Positions 7,454 to 14,461 of a stretch of DNA of 20,061 nucleotides are shown piece after piece (within the stretch, counting starts at the first letter, position 1; each line of letters begins with the position of its first letter). The DNA is taken from assembly GCA_029881635.1 (NCBI GenBank), contig JAOUMG010000002.1:1-20061 (forward strand), given 5' to 3'. Below the pieces are notes generated by a model. The model was not told the DNA's origin and searched no databases. It saw only the letters and a program-made list of their open reading frames with translations. Position numbers and translations under genes: made by a program. The stretch comes from Paracoccaceae bacterium. GTDB taxonomy: Bacteria; Pseudomonadota; Alphaproteobacteria; Rhodobacterales; Rhodobacteraceae.

Positions 7454-8892
7454 CAGAAATCCTCCGGGTCGTCGAATGAAGCAGGTGAAGTACTGTCTGG
7501 TTCAGGCGGGCCGAATATGCAGCCGGATTCAATTTCCCGCTGTTTTTGCACTTGCCTGAACGTCAGACCGCTGTCTGCGTGAATGGCCTCTTCACCGGTC
7601 ATCTGTTCCCAGCGGGCAATAGTGACATCCACATAGGCTGGAGATATCTCCAGCCCCAGACAGGCCCGCAAAACCCTTTCGGCCGCAAGTAGGGTGCTAC
7701 CGCTTCCCAAAAACGGGTCCAGCACAAACTCGCCAGCGGCCGTTACATCAAGCATGATTTCTTGCAGAAGCTTCACTGGCTTTACCGTCGGGTGGACAGA
7801 GAAATCATCTTCTTCGGATTTTGTGCCGCCACTTGCGCCGCCGAACTCCCAAACGTTGGTGCGATATCGGCCGTGCTTTCCCAACTCGACATTGTTGCGG
7901 TGTGCTTCGCCCTTCCTTTTGGCGACAAAGATCAACTCGTGGCGCGAGCGGTATAATGAACCCATACCGCCATAGGGCTTCACCCAGACAGCCAGATTGA
8001 TCTGTTCGAGTGCGAGCCTTCGAATTGCGTCCCGCACTTCATCAAGATGACGCCAGTCCATAAAGCAGTAAATGAGGCCGCCTTCGGCTACAAAAGCGAG
8101 TGCGGATCCGAATGCTTCAGTAAGGAAATTGGCGAACTCCTCTTTCGTCATTTCCCCCGATGCCTCTGCAAATTCCGGATACTTGCCGTCAGATGTCCGC
8201 ACGTGGCCGTTTATCTTCAGGTTGAATGGCGGATCTGCGAGTATCAGAGTGATCGGGTTGTCTGATACCAGACGGCTCAAATGTTCAGGGTTTCGCGCGT
8301 TGCCACACAGAACTCTGTTTTTGCCAAGCAACCAGAGGTCCCCCTGCTGGCTGACCGCGCCTTTTTGCGGCATATGGATATTGGAAATGTCGTCAAGGGG
8401 ATCAAACTCATCTGGGTTGTCGCCACCAAACTCAAGCACGTTATCTATTTCAGGCGCCTCGAAGCCGGTGATGCTCAGGTCCGCGCCGAATTCAAGCTGG
8501 TAGGTCAATTCCAAACGTAAAGCCAACGGGTCCCACTCACCGGTTTCCCCGATTTTGTTAAGCGAAATTCGGAGAAGGCGAACCTCCTGCCCAGAAAGAT
8601 GGTCGGTTCTGATGCAAGGTATTGTTTTTAAGTCCAACGCCTTTGCAGCATGGTATCTGGTTTCTCCGTCAATAATTTCGTTGTCACCGGCAACAAGTAG
8701 CGGCACAACCCAGCCAAACGCCTCGATAGATTTTGAGATCTTTAGAAGTTGCTTTCTATTTTGCTTTTTTACCGGGTTTTTGGGAGGTTTAAGATCTTCG
8801 GTTGGAATGTCGATTAACACCAACTTGGGATTTAGGTCGTTTCGTTTTGACTCAGCATTGGGCAAAGCTTCTTGCTCTGGAGAAATAGCCAT
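7453..8892 (-). CDS. ParB-like nuclease domain fused to a DNA (N4/N6-amino) methyltransferase
   Basis: From the chosen start the protein has 479 residues. The first 120 form a ParB/Srx-type domain (LVLIDIPTEDLKPP, then IIDGETRYHAAKAL with DGETR near 75). The rest is a beta-class amino-methyltransferase: catalytic DPPF at 220-223, HPTVKP near 367, and the S-adenosylmethionine loop DPFLGSGST near 392. The order (catalytic motif before FxGxG) marks the beta class. It would methylate adenine-N6 or cytosine-N4; no restriction enzyme gene accompanies it. An upstream ATG at 8913 is in frame. I prefer ATG 8892 because GGAGG lies five bases before it, whereas 8913 has no good site. Such fusions precede DUF5681 and terminase genes in other alphaproteobacteria, as I recall. 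The methylation may tag or protect the element's own DNA. Confidence 0.88.
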   Translation of the reverse strand: MAISPEQEALPNAESKRNDLNPKLVLIDIPTEDLKPPKNPVKKQNRKQLLKISKSIEAFGWVVPLLVAGDNEIIDGETRYHAAKALDLKTIPCIRTDHLSGQEVRLLRISLNKIGETGEWDPLALRLELTYQLEFGADLSITGFEAPEIDNVLEFGGDNPDEFDPLDDISNIHMPQKGAVSQQGDLWLLGKNRVLCGNARNPEHLSRLVSDNPITLILADPPFNLKINGHVRTSDGKYPEFAEASGEMTKEEFANFLTEAFGSALAFVAEGGLIYCFMDWRHLDEVRDAIRRLALEQINLAVWVKPYGGMGSLYRSRHELIFVAKRKGEAHRNNVELGKHGRYRTNVWEFGGASGGTKSEEDDFSVHPTVKPVKLLQEIMLDVTAAGEFVLDPFLGSGSTLLAAERVLRACLGLEISPAYVDVTIARWEQMTGEEAIHADSGLTFRQVQKQREIESGCIFGPPEPDSTSPASFDDPEDF

Positions 8893-8897
8893 CACGG

Positions 8898-8902
8898 CCT
8901 CC
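8898..8902 (-). promoter_or_regulatory. Ribosome-binding site choosing ATG 8892 for the ParB-methyltransferase
   Basis: CCTCC on the plus strand reads GGAGG on the minus strand, five bases before ATG 8892. The upstream in-frame ATGs at 8904 and 8913 have no comparable site, so the seven extra N-terminal residues are probably not made. Confidence 0.6.
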
Positions 8903-8913
8903 ATTTTTAACAT

Positions 8914-9784
8914 TTCTGGAAGACGCGATGGGGCATCACCAAGCTAAGACGGGAAAGGGCCCAGCACCGCATATCCCGACATGCCAAAACTTAGCCAAGC
9001 AATCCGAGATAGAACCTTCATACGCCAAGTGAATTCCGCGATCAATGGATAGTTTTCTCTAACCCATTGAAAGGTTGACAAACTATTCTTGGGGGAATGA
9101 GTTTCTTCGGCTTGACTTGTTCGGAACGGCAAGCATCACTGAGAGCAAGTAAGTAGGCCCTGGCTTCATTTTCGAATGCCAATCAGATTGTACTTTGTCT
9201 CGATAATAGTGGCACCTTCGATGCGGTGCGGGCACCAAACTTCAAATCAATGAACCATGTAAATCGCGAAGCCTGTAAAAGGAATATATACCTTTTCCTT
9301 GTGATCTGGGGGCGGCAATATTCCCTGTTAATTTCCCTGTTCTCAGGGAAATCTCTTATCCGAGACTGGATAGCTCGGGACTGCCAGCACAGCCAGTCTC
9401 TTTCAGAGTAACCGCAGCAACGCCTTATACCCTCTCCCGGGTGGTAAAGTGCCCCGGAGAGTGCCCCTATTTCCGTCACAGATCGGGACTCTGCTACAGC
9501 TGTGTCACCGCGCCATCGACCTGCGCTGACACCTAACCACCGGCAATGGTCTTTCACGGGGCCTTTGCCGGGGTCTTTGACATTTTCTTTTATTGGGCTG
9601 TGCAGCACAGGAGGAACTTCTGCTTTGAGCCCACTTTGACCAAAGCTGCGGTTGGCACGAACGTTTGCTTGTAATGTGATGTTTAGCGGTACAACAAGAG
9701 GCCCCTGAACGTTCTGAGGGGAAATCAAAGCTGCCCCGAAATTCATCCGGAGCAGAAGAAAGGTATATCGCTATGGTGGCACAG
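8914..9784. other. Long gap without a convincing gene, upstream of the phage-type cassette
   Basis: About 870 bases. A 187-codon minus-strand open frame at 9183-9746 exists, but its product has no recognisable domain and a composition unlike the neighbours; it includes the low-complexity run RDFPENREINREY. I read it as a chance frame over a repeat-like sequence. A 62-codon frame at 8944-9132 on the minus strand has only a TTG start and no clear ribosome-binding site. The promoter of the cassette should lie in the right-hand part of this gap or just before 8892; no strong consensus boxes were found. A perfect hairpin sits at 9331-9352. Confidence 0.5.
9331..9352. repeat. Perfect 9-bp hairpin next to a repeated TTCCCTGTT
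   Basis: ATTTCCCTG (9331-9339) and CAGGGAAAT (9344-9352) are exact reverse complements around a TTCT loop. Another TTCCCTGTT copy lies just before, at 9321-9329. No T-run follows on the plus strand, so it is not a standard rho-independent terminator. The motif with alternating TTCCCTGTT units recalls dispersed intergenic repeats of alphaproteobacteria, but that comparison is from memory. Confidence 0.6.
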
Positions 9785-10369
9785 TTAGTTTCTAGCTTGG
9801 CTTACTGGAGTGATTTTTCCAATTGGCGCCCCCGCAAGCGCTCCATGCTCGCGCAATGTGTCAGGACTGTCGGCTCGGTAGACACAATAGGTTCCGTCGC
9901 CAGTCAAGTAAGAATGATCCCATTCGATCACGTCACCAAGTTTGGCCATGGCCGCATTCGAGCCCCTTGATATCGCCTTTTTTTTGTCTAGTCCGAAGAA
10001 CCCGACACCGGGTATCGGGCGTTCTATCACAAAAACCTGATGACCATCGCGAGGCACAGCATCGGCAGGCTGTCCGCCGCCGACTGTGGGTGAATTGATG
10101 AACAGCACTTCCGAAATTTTTTCAGGCTTGATGGTCGCAGTTTGCAGCATTTCACGCACGGCGTCCTCGTCACTTGCAGTCAAAACGACATAACTGTCGG
10201 GGCCAGCGGAAAGTGTTTCATCAACTGTCACCCCTGCTTGTTGCATCATCGCCTCTGAAGGCGCTTCGAAGGGGGCTTCCAATTCGACAACAAATTGGCC
10301 AGCAAAAGCAGTAGCGGGGGTAAGGAGTACCGTGACAAGTCCGGTACGGAAAGAAAGGAAATTGAGCAT
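9785..10369 (-). CDS. Secreted protein with a DUF4242 (SCO4226-type nickel-binding) domain
   Basis: The 194-residue product begins with a signal peptide: a hydrophobic core (LVTVLLTPATAFA) with likely cleavage after AFA at residue 23, so it should act in the periplasm or be secreted. The C-terminal part (about 110-190) is a DUF4242 domain, with HQVFVIERPIPG and WDHSYLTGDGTYCVYRADS followed by LREHGALAGAPIGKI. Relatives such as Streptomyces SCO4226 bind nickel. The first half (about 24-95: FVVELEAPFEAP, SYVVLTASDEDAVREML, KPEKISEVL) looks like a degenerate second copy of the same fold. ATG 10369 is preceded by GGAG six bases away; a TTG at 10381 would only lengthen the N-terminus. It is transcribed divergently from a TolB/TPR regulator gene, its likely controller. 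The true ligand is unknown. Confidence 0.8.
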   Translation of the reverse strand: MLNFLSFRTGLVTVLLTPATAFAGQFVVELEAPFEAPSEAMMQQAGVTVDETLSAGPDSYVVLTASDEDAVREMLQTATIKPEKISEVLFINSPTVGGGQPADAVPRDGHQVFVIERPIPGVGFFGLDKKKAISRGSNAAMAKLGDVIEWDHSYLTGDGTYCVYRADSPDTLREHGALAGAPIGKITPVSQARN

Positions 10370-10468
10370 ATGAGTCTCCAAGGTTAAATTTTAGCGTTTT
10401 GTAGCTTCCATGGCTATGCAGCCGAAAACGACTATGTTGATGACTAAAACCGAGCTAAAATGTCCTGA
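10370..10468. promoter_or_regulatory. Divergent promoter region with CTAAAA boxes, candidate operator
   Basis: This 99-bp gap serves both the DUF4242 gene (leftward) and the regulator gene (rightward). CTAAAA occurs at 10444-10449 and again at 10455-10460, exactly 11 bp apart, the spacing favoured by OmpR/PhoB-type winged-helix proteins that bind direct repeats. The inverse TTTTAG is at 10389-10394, and the extended arms ATTTTAGC (10388-10395) and GCTAAAAT (10454-10461) are exact reverse complements. The second box lies only nine bases before the regulator's ATG, so binding there would fit autorepression. The operator role is inferred. Confidence 0.4.
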
Positions 10469-12121
10469 ATGAATTCCGATATTGTTCCGAAATCCAGATA
10501 TCTGTTGATTGGGCAGGGTCAGTACGACCGTGAATCGGGTGCTCTTACGGGGACGGATGGGTCGCTAATACGATTGCGGAAGCAATCTGCTGATGTCCTT
10601 GCGGAACTGGCGTTGCACGCCAACGAAGTGGTTAGCCGCGAGGCGCTTTTTGACTCGGTCTGGAAAGACATTGCCACAACTGAAGATTCTCTGGTCCAGT
10701 GTATCGGCGATATCCGTCGCGCGCTTGGCAAAGAGGTTATCGTAACATTTCCAAAAGTTGGTTATCGACTGGTCGCAAGTTTTGTTGATGTTACACCGAT
10801 TGAGCTTACAACTGCGCCACGGCACCGAAAGCACTTATCTAGGGTTGTTGGAGTTGTCGTCTTGCTTGGTGGCGTCTTAGGCTTCTGGATAAGCATAAGT
10901 CTCCGTGGATTTGTTGAAGACCACGCAGCAATTATTCCACCACGTATTGTGCCAGACAAGACGCTGGCCGTTCTCCCCTTCGTGAATCTTGGTGGCGGCG
11001 AAGAGTTACAATTCTTCGGGGACGGTCTCAGCGAGGATCTGACGACGGATCTTGCCAAGGTACCTGATTTGACAGTCATCGCTTACGCATCCAGCGGAGA
11101 TTTTCAAGAGGCCGAGGCTGGCTTCAAGGAAATAGCCAATGATCTTGGTGTGCGCTACCTTGTGCGCGGTACCGTTCGTCATTCCAACGAACGAGTCCGC
11201 ATCAATGTTTCCCTCATCGACCCATATCAAGGCGTCAACGTCTGGGCCGAACGTTTTGATCGGGTCAGGCAGGACCCCTTCGACGTACAAGAAGATGTAA
11301 CGCGCGCGATTGTTGATGCACTTTCACTGTCGCTCGAAGCCAAAATCGCGCCGTCTCGCGTTGCGACAGACGCATATTTCATGTTGTTGCGTGGTCTAGA
11401 ACCACTGCGAGAAGGTACGATTTCTGGCAATCAAAGGGCCCGCGATTTCTTTGAGAAAGCTCTCGAACTTGAACCAAACTATGCCCGCGCGCATGCATAT
11501 ATTGCAGTCGCTTATGGGCGGGATAGGATGCTTGACTATGCCGCTGTGTCTGGGCCGCAGACCGTCCAGATGGGACTCGAAGCGGCTATAACAGCGATAC
11601 AACTCGACCCCGACATTCCGAATGCTTACTTTGCTTTGGCAATCCTAAACCTTGCAATCGGCGAACATGACAAGGCGTTGGCGGCAGCGCGACATTCGAT
11701 CCAACTTAACCGCAATTTTGCAGATGGTTACGCTGTCTTGGCCGAAGCTGCGGTCTATGGCGGTAATCTAAACGAAGCGCTTGAAGCGATCCAGCATGCC
11801 AAACGATTGCACCCACATTATCCAGCGCGTTTTGACTGGATAGAGGCACATATTCATTTTCAGCTTGGCAAACCAGAAGCCGCACTCTCCTTGCTTGAGA
11901 CAACCATAGAGGCGTCTCCCGAATTTGTCGCCGCCTTCGTTATGCTCGCAGCTGCCTATGAAGAGTTGGGTGACCAAGATCGCGCAAGAAAGGTGCTGGC
12001 GGCACTAAGAGCACTGCAGCCAGATTTCCAATTTGACCAGTTCCTAGCCTTGGAACCCTTTGCATTCGAAGACCGTCGCAATCGCCTCGCCGACGCATTG
12101 AATGCAGCGGCCCAAGACTGA
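10469..12121 (+). CDS. Membrane-anchored winged-helix transcriptional regulator with TolB-like and TPR domains (CadC-like layout)
   Basis: The 550-residue protein has four parts. An OmpR/PhoB-type winged-helix DNA-binding domain spans about 10-105 (LRKQSADVLAELALHANEVV, EDSLVQCIGDIRRALG, FPKVGYRLV). One membrane helix lies at about 125-144 (VVGVVVLLGGVLGFWISI). A TolB-N-like domain spans about 164-275 (KTLAVLPFVNL, FGDGLSEDLTTDL, VRYLVRGTVRHSNERVRI, VWAERFDR). A string of TPR repeats spans about 300-530 (ARDFFEKALELEPNYARAHA and similar). The layout suggests that a periplasmic sensor domain controls a cytoplasmic DNA-binding domain, as in CadC. Related proteins in alphaproteobacteria are often annotated as adenylate-cyclase-like. 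ATG 10469 is the first start after an in-frame TGA at 10466 and has only a weak ribosome-binding site. It is divergent from the secreted DUF4242 gene and probably regulates it. Confidence 0.85.
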   Translation: MNSDIVPKSRYLLIGQGQYDRESGALTGTDGSLIRLRKQSADVLAELALHANEVVSREALFDSVWKDIATTEDSLVQCIGDIRRALGKEVIVTFPKVGYRLVASFVDVTPIELTTAPRHRKHLSRVVGVVVLLGGVLGFWISISLRGFVEDHAAIIPPRIVPDKTLAVLPFVNLGGGEELQFFGDGLSEDLTTDLAKVPDLTVIAYASSGDFQEAEAGFKEIANDLGVRYLVRGTVRHSNERVRINVSLIDPYQGVNVWAERFDRVRQDPFDVQEDVTRAIVDALSLSLEAKIAPSRVATDAYFMLLRGLEPLREGTISGNQRARDFFEKALELEPNYARAHAYIAVAYGRDRMLDYAAVSGPQTVQMGLEAAITAIQLDPDIPNAYFALAILNLAIGEHDKALAAARHSIQLNRNFADGYAVLAEAAVYGGNLNEALEAIQHAKRLHPHYPARFDWIEAHIHFQLGKPEAALSLLETTIEASPEFVAAFVMLAAAYEELGDQDRARKVLAALRALQPDFQFDQFLALEPFAFEDRRNRLADALNAAAQD

Positions 12122-12689
12122 AAGCCGCCATTTGTGCGCCAGCAACGAATTGGCGCTTTTCCCGCAAAGCAGACCTCCACCATCCCCCCAACAGCGTCCC
12201 GCCTAGCCACCACCCGTCACCAGCCCGTAGCGCCCCCCAGTTTGCCCCAGAGTGGCGGAGTTTGGGGGAAATGTGAGTAGAAACATCGGGTGGAAGGATC
12301 CCTCCCACCTCAGCCAACCACGCTCCCTGACCCGGGGCGGTGCATATTGCCCGGCATTTATGTCCCACCTTCCGGGGCTTTGGGGACGAGGCCTCCGAAT
12401 TGAGACTAGCATACGACCCGATTACAGTGCCTAAATAACCCTCCGTCTCGGTTCCGGATACCGGCCATTGCCGTTTGGATTTGGTGTCCGTCTTCAGAGA
12501 TATTTGGAGGTTGGCGGTTGTTTCCAAACGCATGCTCTGGTGCTGGCAGACTAATTCGAACCAGTCTCCACAAGGACAGCGACACCGTCTCTTACTGAGG
12601 GAATGCCGTAACTCGCGGGATACCGAATCTAACGGAAGAGGCAAAGAGCGCGTGAGTGCTATCCCTATAATATCAAGGCCTTGTCGCGT
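12122..12689. other. Gene-poor gap between two convergent units
   Basis: About 570 bases between the regulator (rightward) and the XdhC gene (leftward). Open frames in it (for example 11940-12644, minus) lack domains, and parts of them are shadows of real genes. It contains the terminator at 12136 and an inverted repeat CCCCCA/TGGGGG at 12234-12239 and 12263-12268. The GC-rich, repeat-like text around 12150-12290 reminds me of a dispersed intergenic element of Rhodobacteraceae; this is unverified. Confidence 0.45.
12136..12160 (+). terminator. Probable rho-independent terminator after the TolB/TPR regulator gene
   Basis: GCGCCA (12136-12141) and TGGCGC (12151-12156) form a perfect six-base stem with a nine-base loop, followed directly by TTTT. 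It lies 15 bases after the regulator's stop codon. Confidence 0.55.
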
Positions 12690-13664
12690 TTATTTCGACG
12701 CCAAGCCCGGTTCCGCGAGAATTTCTGCGAGCACAGACACTGCCAGCGTTTGGGCGTTGCGTGTCGAGGGAATTAATCCCATCGGCCCGCGAAGGCGACT
12801 GCGTCCGGCGGTATCCACGCCCAGGGCTTCAAGCTCCAGAAGCCGCGCCTCGGCGGCGCGTCTGCTACCCTGGGCGCCTACGAAAAATGCGGGCGAGTGC
12901 AAGGCCGCAACAAGGATGGGTGGCTCCCAATCGTGGTCATGAAAAAAGAGAACTACAGCCGTCCGGTCATCGATATCCAATTCCTGCGGCATCGTCTTTT
13001 GCGACAGGTGATGGGTCCTGCAACCGGCGCGGCCGGCTGCCTCCAGCGTTTTGCTATCTGGTGAGAAGACTTCATTCTCGAATCCCATCGATTGGACGAT
13101 AGACGCGAATGTCACCGCCTCTGGCCCGGCGCCAAAGACCAGAAAGCGCAGTTCCGGCTCTATCCGAATGGAAAGCACCGACCCGACGCGTTCTGTTTTG
13201 CCGTCGGATCGCACACTCAGCTTTCCGGTAAGCATATCAATCGCAACACAACAAAGTTCACGTCTGGCATGGCGCTGCATCACATCCTGCAACGCCTTGC
13301 GGTCAGGCTTCGGGACAATCAAAATATCCAAACCGCCGCCGCAAGGCAGCTTGATGTCCATGAAGGGCGATCCCTTGCCATAGCGGATTTCAAGTGGCTG
13401 GTCTTGGGCAATGGCCTTGACTGCATGATGCGCAATATCCGCTTCGATACATCCCGAGGAAAGACTGCCAATGGTCGATCCATCCTCAAAAACAGCCATG
13501 CAGGCGCCAAGCGGCCTGTAGGAGGGGCCTTCGATTCCAGAGATGACCGCAAGAGCCGCCGCCTGTTGCGAAAATGCGATTGCCTCAATAGGTCCGATTT
13601 CCAAATTGGCGGTGGTTTTCTTTCCGATCACGTTCCCGATCCCGAAGAGCTGGCTTTGCGCCAT
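12690..13664 (-). CDS. XdhC/CoxI-family protein (molybdenum hydroxylase maturation)
   Basis: The 324-residue protein has the two domains of the XdhC family. The N-terminal XdhC_CoxI domain spans about 30-120, with EGPSYRPLGACMAVFEDGS and SLSSGCIEADIAHHA. The C-terminal Rossmann-like domain has FLVFGAGPEAV (GAG at 178-180), a VVLFFHDHDWEPPIL segment and VGAQGSRRAAEARL near the end. XdhC in Rhodobacter capsulatus binds the molybdenum cofactor, promotes its sulfuration and hands it to xanthine dehydrogenase. Here no xanthine dehydrogenase, CO dehydrogenase or other molybdenum hydroxylase gene is in view, so its client is unknown. It lies 27 bases downstream of the BLUF gene on the same strand and is probably cotranscribed with it. 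The ribosome-binding site of ATG 13664 is weak. Confidence 0.85.
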   Translation of the reverse strand: MAQSQLFGIGNVIGKKTTANLEIGPIEAIAFSQQAAALAVISGIEGPSYRPLGACMAVFEDGSTIGSLSSGCIEADIAHHAVKAIAQDQPLEIRYGKGSPFMDIKLPCGGGLDILIVPKPDRKALQDVMQRHARRELCCVAIDMLTGKLSVRSDGKTERVGSVLSIRIEPELRFLVFGAGPEAVTFASIVQSMGFENEVFSPDSKTLEAAGRAGCRTHHLSQKTMPQELDIDDRTAVVLFFHDHDWEPPILVAALHSPAFFVGAQGSRRAAEARLLELEALGVDTAGRSRLRGPMGLIPSTRNAQTLAVSVLAEILAEPGLASK

Positions 13665-13691
13665 TGAGCAAATGGGTAGTAGGTGGAATGG

Positions 13692-14126
13692 TCAAGGTCC
13701 ATCATAAAAGCCGCGCAACAACTCAAGCGCCTCAGGCATCGCGTTGCTTTTCAAGTTTTGCCAGAATGCCTCGCTGTCGATCTCGGTAAATCCAGGCATG
13801 CAGGCAAGATCCTGAGCATCTACGTTCTTGAACCCCATCGACCATTCGGGAAACATGCGTTCCGTTTCGGTCCCGCTGCTGAGGGTGACAATCGTGTGGT
13901 GCCGACGGTCTGACGAAATCCTGCGCCACAAGTCCGACAACGCGTCCTCGGGTCCTTCGATGGCCTGAATGAAATATCCGCCTTCATACTCTTCGCTGTA
14001 TCGATAGAGCAGCAATCCCGTTATCCCATCCGCCGTGTTGCGGCGGCGGCTTGCGTCCAACAGACCCGCCAACTGGTCCCGGTCAAGCGGTGCTTTGGCC
14101 TTGCTAACGTATACAATATATTTCAT
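13692..14126 (-). CDS. BLUF-domain blue-light photoreceptor (single domain)
   Basis: From ATG 14126 the product has 144 residues, essentially one BLUF domain that would bind FAD and sense blue light. The conserved flavin-pocket residues are visible: Tyr6 in KYIVYVSKA, Asn30 in ASRRRNTADGITGLLLY, Gln54 in FIQAIEGPE, and Trp95/Met97 in EWSMGF. The RRISSDRRHHTI helix region also fits. Compared with AppA (spacing recalled from memory), the distance from the Asn to the Gln is six residues longer, an insertion YSEEYEGG in the beta-hairpin before the Gln. There is no output domain, so signalling must go through a partner protein. The start is set by AGAAGG at 14135-14140, eight bases upstream; an upstream frame extends to 14174 without such a site. 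It precedes an XdhC-family gene by 27 bases. Confidence 0.9.
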   Translation of the reverse strand: MKYIVYVSKAKAPLDRDQLAGLLDASRRRNTADGITGLLLYRYSEEYEGGYFIQAIEGPEDALSDLWRRISSDRRHHTIVTLSSGTETERMFPEWSMGFKNVDAQDLACMPGFTEIDSEAFWQNLKSNAMPEALELLRGFYDGP

Positions 14127-14134
14127 CGCCATCG

Positions 14135-14140
14135 CCTTCT
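14135..14140 (-). promoter_or_regulatory. Ribosome-binding site of the BLUF gene
   Basis: CCTTCT on the plus strand reads AGAAGG on the minus strand, eight bases before ATG 14126. The alternative ATG at 14132 would leave only two bases of spacing, so the shorter start is preferred. Confidence 0.55.
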
Positions 14141-14218
14141 TAAGTTTCGACCAGAAATCATACGCCAAAATCACCTCGCCGGATCAAAGGGTCTTTCAGT
14201 TCGTGTACTGCACGCCCT

Positions 14219-14444
14219 TCGGACCAATGCAACAATAATTGCCGATTTCCACAACGCGGCTGCGGTGTTTGCCACATCGACGCCCGACTCAAAGTAGTCG
14301 TCACCCGAAAAGCCCGCCGAAACGCCGGCATTTGCCTCGATCACACATTCATGCCCGAATTTTTTGCTGCTGAACCGCCGAACTGGGCGTCATCCCGACG
14401 CGGTCGTCACCAAGGAAAACCTCTTTGGGTGTTCCAATCTTCAT
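14219..14444 (-). pseudogene. pntA: Frameshifted 5' fragment of pntA, NAD(P) transhydrogenase subunit alpha
   Basis: From ATG 14444 the frame reads MKIGTPKEVFLGDDRVGMTP and SSAVQQQ, the classic start of the NAD(H)-binding domain of PntA ('MKIGTPKE..EGE.RVAMTP'). It then hits a stop. In the next frame the homology continues as KFGHECVIEANAG, SAGFSGDDYFESGVDV and NTAAALWKSAIIVALVR, ending near 14219. The frame changes around a run of T's (A's on the coding strand) at 14360-14365. Only about 75 of roughly 520 residues are left. The ribosome-binding site AAGGA before ATG is preserved, so the ORF may still be translated into a short dead peptide. The fragment begins 17 bases after the stop of the dehydratase gene. 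Alanine dehydrogenase shares this N-terminal fold but fits the wording less well. Confidence 0.75.
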
Positions 14445-14461
14445 GAGCTTTTCCTTTTGGG

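Noticed and set aside
8944..9132. 62-codon minus-strand frame just upstream of the ParB-methyltransferase gene
   Set aside because: Only a TTG start directly after an in-frame stop, no Shine-Dalgarno and no known motif. It could be real, but cannot be supported.
9183..9746. 187-codon open frame on the minus strand
   Set aside because: No domain, low-complexity composition, lies over a hairpin and repeat-like sequence, no clear ribosome-binding site; treated as a chance frame.
11940..12644. 234-codon minus-strand frame over the end of the regulator gene and the gap after it
   Set aside because: Its 3' part is antisense to the TPR domain and the rest has no recognisable family; likely chance.
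3216..13664. Reading the HIUase-like and XdhC genes as parts of one purine-degradation pathway
   Set aside because: They are 9 kb apart on opposite strands in unrelated operons, no xanthine dehydrogenase or other urate gene is present, and the HIUase-like protein lacks the YRGS ending.
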